Source: Streptomyces kanamyceticus
GTDB taxonomy: Bacteria > Actinomycetota > Actinomycetes > Streptomycetales > Streptomycetaceae
DNA: 64,000 nt
Direction: 5' to 3'
NCBI RefSeq assembly: GCF_008704495.1
Contig: NZ_CP023699.1
Span: forward strand, 2,604,001 to 2,668,000
Shown here: piece after piece, positions 17,248-24,896 of the stretch
Position numbering within the stretch: the first letter of the stretch is position 1
Layout of the letters: every line of letters begins with the position of its first letter
Made by a program: the position numbers and the translations under genes
The notes under the pieces: model-generated
What the model was told of the DNA's origin: nothing
What the model saw: the letters and a program-made list of their open reading frames with translations, nothing else
The model's database searches: none

Positions 17248-17981
17248 CGCCGACGGAAACGACGGTGAGGGCGGTGAGGGCGGCCACGACGGTGGCGGCG
17301 GAGCCGCGCCGGGCGGCGTTCTTCGACGTGGACGAGACGCTCATCGCGGCCAAGAGCATGTTCGCTTTCTGGGACCACTGGTCGGCGCGGGGCGGGAAGG
17401 ACGGGAGGGATGCCGAGGACGGCAGCCACGGGATGCCTCCGTCCCCGACCGACCGCGCCGCCCTCAACCGCGCCCACTTCCTGCGCTACCGGGGCGCGTC
17501 CCCCGACGAACTGAACGCGGCGGGCCAGGAGTGGTACGCCACGTACCGCACCACCCCCTCGGCCTTCGTCACCGCGTCGCTCTCGGCCCTGCGCCGCCAC
17601 CGGGCCGCCGGGCACACCGTGGTCCTGGTCTCCGGTTCGGCGACCCCGATGCTCCGCCCGCTCGCCGACGACCTGGGCGCCGAAGCGGTGCTCTGCACCG
17701 AACTGCTCGTCGGCGACGACGGGTTGCTCACCGGCGACGTCAGGACCCCGATGATCGGCGGGGCCAAGGCCACCGCGGTCGCCGCCTACCTGGCCCGGCA
17801 CGAGCTGTCCGCCGCCGACAGCCACGCGTACGGCGATCACGCCAGCGACCTGGACATGCTGCGCGCCGTCGGAAACCCCGTCGTGGTCGGCGACGACCCG
17901 GAGCTGACCCACTGGGCGGTGCGCGAGGGCTGGCCCCGACTGCCCTCCGCCACGGGCCCCGGCGGCCGACGGCCACGATGA
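17244..17981 (+). CDS. HAD-IB family phosphatase (second of two)
   Basis: A 245-residue HAD-IB hydrolase with nucleophile motif FFDVDETLIAAKSM near residue 27 (DVDET in place of the more common DxDGT), Ser motif VVLVSGSATPML and acidic motif AYGDHASDLDML. It is coupled by ATGA overlap to the acyl-CoA-dehydrogenase-like gene, and a strong hairpin at 17994-18024 ends the operon. The butyrolactone pathway requires removal of the phosphate that comes in with dihydroxyacetone phosphate; this gene, co-transcribed with afsA, is the best candidate in the window. Its paralogue at 5811-6506 closes the opposite operon. Confidence 0.82.
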   Translation: MTPTETTVRAVRAATTVAAEPRRAAFFDVDETLIAAKSMFAFWDHWSARGGKDGRDAEDGSHGMPPSPTDRAALNRAHFLRYRGASPDELNAAGQEWYATYRTTPSAFVTASLSALRRHRAAGHTVVLVSGSATPMLRPLADDLGAEAVLCTELLVGDDGLLTGDVRTPMIGGAKATAVAAYLARHELSAADSHAYGDHASDLDMLRAVGNPVVVGDDPELTHWAVREGWPRLPSATGPGGRRPR

Positions 17982-17993
17982 CCACCCCTCGCT

Positions 17994-18024
17994 CGCCGGC
18001 CCGCGCCGTCGACGCGGGCCGGCG
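17994..18024 (+). terminator. Hairpin terminator of the afsA operon
   Basis: CGCCGGCCCGCG and its perfect complement form a 12-bp stem with a 7-nt loop, 12 bp after the HAD stop codon. Confidence 0.8.
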
Positions 18025-18075
18025 ACGGGAGAGCTTCGGGAAAATCCCCAAGGAGAGAAGGGAATTGACGAGCAT

Positions 18076-18106
18076 CCAAAAAACATACCTTTGGGAAGGA
18101 ATTTTA
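18076..18106. promoter_or_regulatory. ARE-like site upstream of the second TetR gene
   Basis: ATACCTT and AAGGAAT flank TGGG-type spacer DNA in an AT-rich island, matching a palindrome at 6 of 7 positions. The left part (CCAAAAAACATACCTTTG, 18076-18093) recurs identically at 19079-19096. It lies about 65-95 bp before the TetR start. Confidence 0.7.
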
Positions 18107-18169
18107 CGTGAGGATGACAAGGCGACCGGAAACGCGACGACGGCGTCGCACCGGCGGAAGGAGTCACAC

Positions 18170-18979
18170 ATGGTCCAGCAGGAAAGGGCCCGGCGCACCA
18201 GAGAACGCGTCCTGAACCTCACAGCCGAGGCCTTCGCGGCCCAGGGGTTCACCCGCACCAACCTCAAGGACGTGGCCAGGCAACTGGGCATGACCACCGG
18301 CGCGCTCTACGGCCACTTCGCCAACAAGGAGGCGATCGCCGACGCGTTGGAGCGCGAGGCCGCCGAACGGTGGGCCCTGCTCCGCGACACCGCCGACTCC
18401 CCCGCCCTGCCACCCGAACAGGCCCTGGACGGCGCGGTCTTCGGCCTGGTCCGCGCCATGGCGGAACCGCGCATGCGCGCCGTCGTCAGACTGGCCGCCG
18501 AGGGCCCGCCGCGCGGGAACACCGTGCCGAACCTGCTGGACGTGGTGGCCGAGTTCCTGCTCGCCCAGCTGCGCCGCGCCTGGCAGCACGACGCGGGACA
18601 CGCCCGCACCTGGCGCCCCGAGCCCGTCACCCAGATCCTGCTCGGCCTCATCTGCGGCGCGGTCTTCGCCCGGCGCGGCGCCACGGAGGAGGAGTCGCAG
18701 TCGGACTGGGAGGAGGCGGCGCGCGTCCTGCTCGGCGCGCTACGGGAAGACGGACCCGACGGCCACTGGCCCCCGGACGCGGCCGCCTGGCCTCCGGACA
18801 CGGTCACCTTGCCCCCGGACGCGGCCGCCTGCCCCCCGGACACGATCACCCTGACCCCGAGCGCGGCCGCCTGCGCCCCGGACACGATCGCCCTGCCTCC
18901 GGGCGCGGCCACCCGCCCCCGGACACAGTCACCTTGGCTCCGGGCACAGCCACCCACCCCCCAGACACGATCACCCTGA
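18170..18979 (+). CDS. TetR/AcrR-family regulator with repetitive Pro-rich C-terminal tail
   Basis: A 269-residue regulator. Residues 1-60 are a TetR HTH: RRTRERVLNLTAEAFAAQGF then TNLKDVARQLGMTTGALYGHF. Residues to about 200 form the ligand domain. The remaining 70 residues are repeats of about 14 residues (PPDAAAWPPDTVTL type) from a 42-bp tandem repeat. The frame runs out of register in the fourth unit through loss of one C in a C-run; with that C restored the protein would continue in repeats to 19020 (283 residues). AAGGAG lies 6 nt before the ATG, and an ARE-like site lies upstream, so it is probably autoregulated or controlled by the butyrolactone-type receptor. Target genes are unknown. 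Confidence 0.85.
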   Translation: MVQQERARRTRERVLNLTAEAFAAQGFTRTNLKDVARQLGMTTGALYGHFANKEAIADALEREAAERWALLRDTADSPALPPEQALDGAVFGLVRAMAEPRMRAVVRLAAEGPPRGNTVPNLLDVVAEFLLAQLRRAWQHDAGHARTWRPEPVTQILLGLICGAVFARRGATEEESQSDWEEAARVLLGALREDGPDGHWPPDAAAWPPDTVTLPPDAAACPPDTITLTPSAAACAPDTIALPPGAATRPRTQSPWLRAQPPTPQTRSP

Positions 18980-19020
18980 CCCCCGGCACAGCCACCCGCC
19001 CCCCGGACACAGTCGCCTGA
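18770..19020 (+). repeat. 42-bp tandem repeat, six units, one carrying a 1-bp deletion
   Basis: Degenerate units encode (P/T)P(D/G/S)xA(A/T)xxPDT(V/I)(T/A)L. Total length is 251 bp, exactly 6 x 42 minus 1. The missing base maps to the C-run of unit 4 (about 18910-18920): upstream units read in the TetR frame, downstream units read in the +1 frame, ending in TGA at 19018-19020. Confidence 0.85.
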
Positions 19021-19046
19021 CCCAGGGCAAGGTCGCCTACCCCCCC

Positions 19047-19072
19047 GGGCGCGGTCACCGCCGACCGCGCCC
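19047..19072 (+). terminator. Hairpin terminator after the second TetR gene
   Basis: GGGCGCGGTC and its perfect complement form a 10-bp stem with a 6-nt loop, just before the next ARE-like site. Confidence 0.7.
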
Positions 19073-19078
19073 ACCCGA

Positions 19079-19110
19079 CCAAAAAACATACCTTTGCAAA
19101 GGTTTTTTTC
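19079..19110. promoter_or_regulatory. ARE-like palindrome upstream of the ArsR-like gene
   Basis: Contains the perfect 14-bp palindrome ACCTTTGCAAAGGT (19090-19103) within CATACCTTTGCAAAGG, flanked by A6 and T7 runs. Its first 18 bases are identical to the site at 18076. It lies 45-60 bp before the GTG at 19148. Confidence 0.72.
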
Positions 19111-19147
19111 TTCACCGCCCCAACTCACCACCCCGGAAAGGCCCGTC

Positions 19148-20242
19148 GTGACCATCGCCGACCTCCGCACCACCATCCCCAACCCCCGCCTCCGCGCCCC
19201 GATGGCCCCTCGGGCCACCGCCGTCGTCCTGGACGGCCCCGCCCTGTCCCGCACCCGGTTCATGATCTCCCCGCTCAACGAAACCCTCGCCGAGGCCACC
19301 CGTTACGCGGGCTCCGCCGCCCCACAGCCCACCCGGCTCTACCGGCACCGCGCCGCCGTACGCACCGCCCAAGCCGACGCCACCCTCCGGGCCCTGTCGG
19401 AAGCGTTGCGCGCGACCCGGTGGCCGAGGGCCGGGCTCCTCTCCCCCGCGAGGCTCACCGGCATCACCTGCCCCGACCTGGACCAGGAGCTGGGAGCCCT
19501 GCGCGGCAGGCTGCTCGATGCGGACGCCGATGACGATGACGTCACCGCCTTGCTGGACGCCCTGCGCGCGGCCTACGAGTTGTGGCTCGCCGACGACTGG
19601 CCTGGCAGACTCAGATCGCTGGAGGACGATCTCGCCTACCGAGCCCACCTGTTGATCCGCTACGGCGCCGAGCAGGTCATCGACTCCCTGCACGAACAGG
19701 TCAGCTACGCCGACCAGTTGCTGTATGTCACCCCGCCCCCAACCGCCGGAACCGGCGCGGGGCACGGAGCGGCCGAGCCGCCGTACGCCCCGCAGCGCGC
19801 GGCCGAAGGGCTGCTCATCGTGCCCAGCTGGACGGCCGAGACCCCGGCCCTGCTCTGCGGCGGCGAACTGCCCGTGCTGCGCTATCCCGCCCGCAACGGC
19901 TTCGACCTGCGGGCCGAGAGCGAGCGGTCCGCCTCACGGCCACAGGCCATCACCGCCCTGATCGGCCGGGCCCGCTCCCACGCCCTTGCCTCCATCGGCA
20001 CCGGCTGCAGCACCACGGAGCTCGCCGACCGGCTCGGCGTGGGAGCCGCGACCGCCTCCAGCCACGCCACGGCGCTGCGCCGCGCGGGACTGATCGTCAC
20101 GGTGCGGCGCGGCAAGCGCGTGGAACACCTGCTCACCGACCTGGGCTCCCGCCTCCTGAACGCGGGCAGCCACGCGGTCGGCCAAGACCAAAGCCGGGAA
20201 GGCAACGATCCGGCCCCGACCCTGGTCAGGAAGGCTCGGTGA
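19148..20242 (+). CDS. ArsR-like winged-helix regulator with long N-terminal domain
   Basis: A 364-residue protein. Residues about 275-345 form an ArsR-type winged helix: IGRARSHALASIGTGCSTTEL, GVGAATASSHATALRRAGL and VRRGKRVEHLLTDLGSRLL. The N-terminal 270 residues are the kind of uncharacterised sensor region found on many streptomycete ArsR-like proteins; no metal-binding Cys motif (CVC-type) is seen. I chose the GTG at 19148 with GGAAAGG upstream; an ATG at 19094 would place the ARE-like palindrome inside the gene. It is the last gene of the island and its 3' end overlaps a convergent small gene by 17 bp. Targets unknown. Confidence 0.78.
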   Translation: MTIADLRTTIPNPRLRAPMAPRATAVVLDGPALSRTRFMISPLNETLAEATRYAGSAAPQPTRLYRHRAAVRTAQADATLRALSEALRATRWPRAGLLSPARLTGITCPDLDQELGALRGRLLDADADDDDVTALLDALRAAYELWLADDWPGRLRSLEDDLAYRAHLLIRYGAEQVIDSLHEQVSYADQLLYVTPPPTAGTGAGHGAAEPPYAPQRAAEGLLIVPSWTAETPALLCGGELPVLRYPARNGFDLRAESERSASRPQAITALIGRARSHALASIGTGCSTTELADRLGVGAATASSHATALRRAGLIVTVRRGKRVEHLLTDLGSRLLNAGSHAVGQDQSREGNDPAPTLVRKAR

Positions 20243-20516
20243 GAACCCACAACTCCCAGACTCCGGTGGGTCGGCACTCGTAGGCGCGTGCGCCGTTGTC
20301 CATGTACCACTGGCCGCGCGCACGACAGGCGTTCTCCTCGCCCGGAGGGAAGTCCGCCACGTGGTGCCAGCCCGGCCCGGCCGCCGGCCTGGACTGTACG
20401 GGCGCGGACTGTACGGGCGTGGGTGCGGGCGCCGAGGCCGCGGCAGTCGCGCCGTGGCTCGCCACCAGCAGCGACGCGGCCGCGGCCGCGAGGAGGACGC
20501 GCTTCATGGTTCGCAT
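20226..20516 (-). CDS. Small secreted protein, unknown function
   Basis: A 96-residue protein beginning with a signal peptide (KRVLLAAAAASLLVASHGATAAASA). The mature part of about 70 residues has two Cys (NACRARG and YECRPTG) that could form a disulfide, and a Trp-rich end (GVWELWVL). I do not recognise a family. The ATG at 20516 is spaced 9 nt from GGAAGG; an ATG at 20525 sits directly on that sequence. Convergent with the ArsR-like gene. Confidence 0.72.
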   Translation of the reverse strand: MRTMKRVLLAAAAASLLVASHGATAAASAPAPTPVQSAPVQSRPAAGPGWHHVADFPPGEENACRARGQWYMDNGARAYECRPTGVWELWVLTEPS

Positions 20517-20583
20517 GGAAGGCATCCTTCCGCAGCTGGCGGGCTCACATCGATGGAGACCGCTCCACCTTCCCCCGATTGGC

Positions 20584-21135
20584 CTAAAGGGTGATGCGTG
20601 CAGCCTGGCTGTGGGACATGACGCGGTCCTTCGCGATGTTCCGTATCTTCTTGCCGCAGCCTGACCCGGCGAGCAGGGCGAGCACCTCCGGCGACGTCGA
20701 CTGCTCGGCGAGGACGCGCTGCATCCAGTACGTGACCTTCGCCAACTCGACCGGTGTCGGCACGTGACCGTCCGCGACGGACAGGTAGAACAGCCAGTCG
20801 TGGATGCGGCGGCGGATGAACTCTCGGTACGCCTCCGTCGTGAGCTGGTCGATCTCCGGCAGCAGTTCGGCCGACCACCGCCGGAACTCGGCAGGACCGG
20901 TCACCCGCTTCGCGATCCTGTCCACGAGGGCGACCACCGCCGTCTTGGACCCCATCTCGTCGGGGTCACGCAGGATCGTGGCGACGATCACCCGGTCCCG
21001 TTCGCGGCTCCGCGAGGCAGCGGTCACCGAGACGACGCGTTGGTACGCGGACGATCGGACGTGCTCGTCCGCGAGGGCGTCGTCGAGGATGGCGGCCCCG
21101 GCCAGCAACTCGGCCACATCGGAACGCAAGGTCAT
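20584..21135 (-). CDS. Hypothetical protein
   Basis: A 183-residue protein I do not recognise. It looks mostly helical, has no signal peptide or membrane segment, and ends with a basic stretch (GCGKKIRNIAKDRVMSHSQ). The sequence RREFIR-like EFIRRRIHDWLFYLSVADG in the middle is the most distinctive part. The ATG at 21135 follows AGGGGGCGAAGCG. Codon use is normal for the window. It is followed after 67 bp by the small secreted protein on the same strand, and preceded by the F420-type oxidoreductase gene, without clear operon structure. Confidence 0.7.
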   Translation of the reverse strand: MTLRSDVAELLAGAAILDDALADEHVRSSAYQRVVSVTAASRSRERDRVIVATILRDPDEMGSKTAVVALVDRIAKRVTGPAEFRRWSAELLPEIDQLTTEAYREFIRRRIHDWLFYLSVADGHVPTPVELAKVTYWMQRVLAEQSTSPEVLALLAGSGCGKKIRNIAKDRVMSHSQAARITL

Positions 21136-21257
21136 CGCTTCGCCCCCTCTCGCAGGGCCGGAGTCCAGCCGGACGGGGTGACCACCGGGCACCGGAGGGG
21201 TGAGCCCGGCGGTCACGTTCTGGGCCCGGGCCGAGGAGGGCCCGGGGCTTCGCCCGC

Positions 21258-22181
21258 CTAGGACAGCTGCGACTGCACCTGGGAGGAGATCAGTTCCAGG
21301 TGGTCCAGGTCGGCCAGGTCCAGGCACTGGAGGTAGATGCGGCTCGCGCCGATCGCCGCGTACCTGCCGATCTTGTCGACGACCTCGGCCGGGGAGCCCG
21401 CGAGGCCGTTGGCCTTCAGCTCGTCCACCTCGCGCCCGATGGCGGCCGCCCGCCGGGCGACCTCCGCGTCGTCCTTGCCGACGCAGGCCACCAGCGCGCT
21501 GGAGTACACCAGGTCGTCACCCTTGCGTCCGGCCTGCTCGGCGGCCGCGCGGACCCGGCCGAACTGCCGCTCGCTGTCCTCCAGGGAGGCGAAGGGGATG
21601 TTGAACTCGTCGGCGAACTGGGCGGCGAGCCGCGGGGTGCGCGTCGCGCCGTGGCCGCCGATCAGCACCGGCACCTTGGCCTGCGCGGGCTTGGGCAGGG
21701 CCGGGGAATCGGTGAGCTGGTAGTGCTTGCCGTCGTGCGAGAAGGTCTTGCCGGTCTCCGTGGCCCAGAGTCCGGTGACGATCTGCAGCTGCTCCTCCAG
21801 GCGGGCGAACTTCTCCTTGGGGAACGGAATGCCGTATGCCTTGTGCTCCTCCTCGAACCAGCCCGCGCCGAGCCCCAGTTCGACGCGGCCGCCCGACATC
21901 TGGTCGACCTGCGCCACCTGGATGGCGAGGACGCCGGGCAACCGGAAGGTACCGGCCGTCATGAGCGTGCCGAGCCGGATCCGCTTGGTCTCACGGGCGA
22001 GCCCCGCCAGGGTGATCCACGCGTCCGTGGGGCCCGGCAGTCCGTCGGCGGACCCCATGCGGAGGTAGTGGTCGGAGCGGAAGAAGGCGTCGAATCCCAG
22101 GTCCTCGGTGGCCTTGGCGACCGTGAGCAGGGTGTCGTAGGTGGCCCCTTGCTGGGGCTCCGTGAAAATTCGAAGATCCAT
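21258..22181 (-). CDS. LLM-class F420-dependent oxidoreductase
   Basis: A 307-residue luciferase-like (TIM-barrel) oxidoreductase of the kind that in actinomycetes usually uses coenzyme F420. Visible are DAFFRSDHYLRMG near residue 30, RIRLGTLMTAGTFRLPGVLA near 70, the subfamily stretch GGRVELGLGAGWFEEEHKAYGIPFP, and PVLIGGHGATRTPRLAAQFADEFN. This pattern is typical of TIGR03560-type predicted F420 enzymes. The ATG at 22181 begins at the conserved MDLRIFTEP. It seems to be a single-gene unit. The substrate cannot be inferred. Confidence 0.88.
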   Translation of the reverse strand: MDLRIFTEPQQGATYDTLLTVAKATEDLGFDAFFRSDHYLRMGSADGLPGPTDAWITLAGLARETKRIRLGTLMTAGTFRLPGVLAIQVAQVDQMSGGRVELGLGAGWFEEEHKAYGIPFPKEKFARLEEQLQIVTGLWATETGKTFSHDGKHYQLTDSPALPKPAQAKVPVLIGGHGATRTPRLAAQFADEFNIPFASLEDSERQFGRVRAAAEQAGRKGDDLVYSSALVACVGKDDAEVARRAAAIGREVDELKANGLAGSPAEVVDKIGRYAAIGASRIYLQCLDLADLDHLELISSQVQSQLS

Positions 22182-22429
22182 GGCTCCATCCTGCACGCTC
22201 GGGCGCCCGTCAACCCCGCCGGTCCCGCCGATCCGCCGTCGCCCCGGTCGGGTGAAAATCCGTCAACACGGCGCTCGGCCCCTGCCCGCCCCAGTGACCC
22301 CGCGCGACGGGAGATCGTTGGCTCGGGCGGAGCCGGACCGCCCGGCACCCGCACCGGCGGCCGCAGCCGGGGCGTCGCTTGTGTCAACTGCCCTTCCCCC
22401 GTGGAAGGGCGAGGGCCGAGGAGGCCGTC

Positions 22430-22678
22430 ATGTCCCAGGAAGCCGTGCCCGATCAGGAGGCCGCGCACGATCCGTCCGTGGCTGCCCAGCAGGGCGCACC
22501 CAAGGGCCTGCTGCAGCAGATGGAGGAGCTGATGGCAGCGCTCAACGCGGATCTGACCCAGCTCGACGCCGATCTGCAGCAGTCCGCGCCGCCCGGTGCG
22601 GCGTTCCCCGACTCTCCGGACACCACGTCCATCGGCACCACGTCCACCGGTTCCCCGTCCATCAGCGACCGCGCCTGA
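22430..22678 (+). CDS. Small acidic protein, unknown function
   Basis: An 82-residue acidic protein with GAGGAG before the ATG. The centre (LLQQMEELMAALNADLTQLDADLQQ, in part) is a strongly predicted amphipathic or coiled-coil helix. The C-terminal 30 residues are rich in Ser, Thr, Pro and Asp. There is no Cys. The layout resembles a leader plus a Ser/Thr-rich tail, but no modification enzyme is nearby, so a peptide-precursor role is only a remote possibility. The 233 bp upstream (22197-22429) hold no other gene. Confidence 0.6.
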   Translation: MSQEAVPDQEAAHDPSVAAQQGAPKGLLQQMEELMAALNADLTQLDADLQQSAPPGAAFPDSPDTTSIGTTSTGSPSISDRA

Positions 22679-22743
22679 CGGCACCGGCGCGCCCTCCGCG
22701 CCGCCGCGGCCCTGCCCTCCGGCGGGGGCCGCACGGAGCCGCC

Positions 22744-23226
22744 TCATGACGGCCCCGCCGCCGAGTCGGGCTCGGGCAGGCCCTGTTCGCGCACCGCGAG
22801 CCTGCGCAGCATCTCGATGACCCGGTCCCTCGACTCGTCGGCGGCGTCGATCGCTTCCATGCACTGCCAGTACACCCCCTCCTCGGCGGCGCCCATGGCC
22901 ACCCCGACGAGCGCGATCCCCACCTCGCCGAGGAGCCTGCCGAGTCCGAGGAGGACCTCATGGGCGTCGCCCGTGTCCGTGAGCCGGGCGGCCCGTATGT
23001 CCTCCGTGCCGAGGTGCGGGGCGTCGAGCACCCCGCAGGCTCTGCCCCCTACCTCGCTCAGGCCCAGCGCCTCGCCCCGTAACTCGGGAGGGCCCGCGAC
23101 CGCGAGACGGCTGCCGATCGCCTGCGCGAGCGCCTGCGACTGCCACACCTCCGCGACGATGTCGGCGGGGTCCTGACTCCGCGCCAGAGCAAGCCTGTTC
23201 GCCTCGATGAGCCGCATCGCGTTCAT
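22744..23226 (-). CDS. Conserved hypothetical protein (possibly DUF6099)
   Basis: A 160-residue protein that I tentatively match to a streptomycete-restricted domain of unknown function (DUF6099). Distinctive parts are MRLIEANRLALAR at the N-terminus, QALAQAIGSRLAVAGPPELRGEA, and GEVGIALVGVAMGAAEEGVYWQCMEAIDAAD. No signal peptide or clear membrane segment is present. The start could be the ATG at 23226 or the one at 23217. Its neighbours do not suggest a function. Confidence 0.65.
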   Translation of the reverse strand: MNAMRLIEANRLALARSQDPADIVAEVWQSQALAQAIGSRLAVAGPPELRGEALGLSEVGGRACGVLDAPHLGTEDIRAARLTDTGDAHEVLLGLGRLLGEVGIALVGVAMGAAEEGVYWQCMEAIDAADESRDRVIEMLRRLAVREQGLPEPDSAAGPS

Positions 23227-23397
23227 GCGCAGCCGCCTTCCCTCGCGTACGCATCCGCCGCACGTCGCCCGAACCCCGCTGTCCACTACCCAGAGTGATA
23301 CTCATCCGGGCGAAAAGCCAGGGGAAGCCGGAATTCTGTGGACAACCAATCGACTTTGGACAAGCTGTCCACTCCGGAGAGTGACGAAAGTGCGTTC

Positions 23398-23730
23398 TCA
23401 GGGGCCTTCGGCCGTCGGGAAGCGCCGTTCGTTCCGGTCGATCTTGGCCGCAAGGGCGGCCAGCGCGTCGATTCCCAGGACCTCGCAGAACTGCAGGAGA
23501 TAGGCGAGGACATCGGCGACCTCGTCCGCCACCCGGTGCGCGGAATCGGGGTCCGACATGATCCGCGCCGACTCGTCGGGGGTCAACCACTGGAAGATCT
23601 CGACCAGTTCGGACGCCTCCACGCTGAGCGCGGCGGCCAGGTTCTTCGGGGTGTGGTACTGCTCCCAGTCGCGGGCCGCCGCGAACTCGGCCAGCCTGCG
23701 CTGCAGTCCTGCCACGTCAAGTTCTGTCAC
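23398..23730 (-). CDS. MazG-like nucleotide pyrophosphohydrolase
   Basis: A 110-residue all-alpha NTP pyrophosphatase of the MazG-like group, predicted to hydrolyse nucleoside triphosphates to monophosphates and so clear abnormal nucleotides. The Mg-binding acidic motifs are clear: EASELVEIFQW and DEVADVLAYLLQF. Length matches single-domain family members. The GTG at 23730 overlaps the stop of the upstream ATPase gene (GTGA), so the two are co-translated, although a functional link between them is not established. Confidence 0.88.
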   Translation of the reverse strand: MTELDVAGLQRRLAEFAAARDWEQYHTPKNLAAALSVEASELVEIFQWLTPDESARIMSDPDSAHRVADEVADVLAYLLQFCEVLGIDALAALAAKIDRNERRFPTAEGP

Positions 23731-24896
23731 GGCTCAAGGTCTACCACCACCGCGTCGCCCGCCGCCGCGGCCGCCCACACGGTGTCCCGCACCGCCCCCA
23801 CCAGGCGGATGTGCCCGCGCGCGCAGCAGCGGGCGGCCAGTTCGGCGAGGGCCAGCGACTGCCGCGGATCGAGGCGGCGGTCGAGGCTGTCCGCGAGGAG
23901 CGTGAGGGTCTGGTACGCCTCGGGGACCTCGGCCACCGGGTCGCCCGCGAGGACACCGGGCCCTGTGAGGAGCACCAGCGCGAGGGCGAGGTACCTCAAC
24001 TCGCCGTCGCCGAGCCTAGCGAGCGGCGTGCGCACCCCGTCGCCCCGGTCGATGAAGGCGTGCAGCGCGCCGTCCTCCGCCTCCTCGGCGAGCACGTCGG
24101 CGACCGGACCCGCGCATCCGGTGCGCACCGCGGAGACGAACAGCGCGTGGCGTGCCGCGCACTCGGCCCGCGTGCGCCACAGGACTTCGGCGAGGTTGTC
24201 ACAGCCGCCCAGGAGACGGCCGGGGCCGACGAGTCCCGCGGGGACCGGGGCGCGCATGAGGCTGGGCCGCGGGTCGCAGGCGAACGCCGAGCGCAGCGCG
24301 ACCACCACCTGTTCCGCCGCGGCGAGCACCAGGCGCTGCCCCGCGGTCTTGCCCGCCACGCGCAGCGGGACGAGCGCGGTGCCGAGCCGGTCGTCGGGCA
24401 TCGGGGCGCGGGTCACGGGGGCCGGGCCCGCCGTGTGCCAGGACGCCTGCACCATTCGGCGGCCCGGGTCGCGCAGCGCCGTCTCCAGGAGGGTGAGGCC
24501 GCCGATGCTCAGGCGCTCGCCGACGACGCGCAGTTCGGGCTCGGCCTGGATCGCGAGTTCGAGGCGGACGGGGCCGACCGCGCCGTCGACCGTGCAGCCG
24601 ATGCGGAAACCGCGGCGCTGCTGGTCGTCGGCGCGGGCCCGTTCGGGCACGCACGACACCGGATCCGCGAAGACGTCGACGAGTTCGTCCCCGGCGCTGA
24701 GCCGCGCGAGCGCCTCGTACGCACGCAGCGCGCTGGTCTTCCCGCTGCCGCTCGGTCCCGTGACGAAGGTCAGCGGGCCGAACGGGAGCACCGCGCTCCG
24801 GTGCCCGGCGAACGCGGACAGGCGCAGCTCGGTGACCTGCGGCCGCCCGTGGCCTGCCGGCGGCTCCGCGACCGACACCGGGGAATGGACCGTCAT
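23727..24896 (-). CDS. AAA-type ATPase with SMC/RecF-like ATP-binding fold
   Basis: A 389-residue ATPase. Walker A GPSGSGKTSALRAYEAL lies near residue 45, after the RecF/SMC-like opening ELRLSAFAGHRSAVLPFGPLTFVTG. A signature-like LGDGELRYLALALVLL and a Walker-B/D-loop-like region follow near residue 310. There is no coiled-coil arm, so it resembles small ATP/GTP-binding ABC-like proteins rather than a full SMC. It is coupled to the mazG-like gene by 4-bp overlap. Its role is unknown; DNA repair or nucleotide-quality functions fit the partner, but this is inference. Confidence 0.78.
   Translation of the reverse strand: MTVHSPVSVAEPPAGHGRPQVTELRLSAFAGHRSAVLPFGPLTFVTGPSGSGKTSALRAYEALARLSAGDELVDVFADPVSCVPERARADDQQRRGFRIGCTVDGAVGPVRLELAIQAEPELRVVGERLSIGGLTLLETALRDPGRRMVQASWHTAGPAPVTRAPMPDDRLGTALVPLRVAGKTAGQRLVLAAAEQVVVALRSAFACDPRPSLMRAPVPAGLVGPGRLLGGCDNLAEVLWRTRAECAARHALFVSAVRTGCAGPVADVLAEEAEDGALHAFIDRGDGVRTPLARLGDGELRYLALALVLLTGPGVLAGDPVAEVPEAYQTLTLLADSLDRRLDPRQSLALAELAARCCARGHIRLVGAVRDTVWAAAAAGDAVVVDLEP

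Noticed and set aside
18770..19020. Possible CRISPR array or iteron origin
   Set aside because: 42-bp units are contiguous, coding and degenerate, without spacers; no replication gene is nearby.
12954..22196. Classical polyketide or peptide synthase modules in the island
   Set aside because: Only a single KAS III and a single ACP are present; no ketosynthase/acyltransferase, adenylation or condensation domains are seen.
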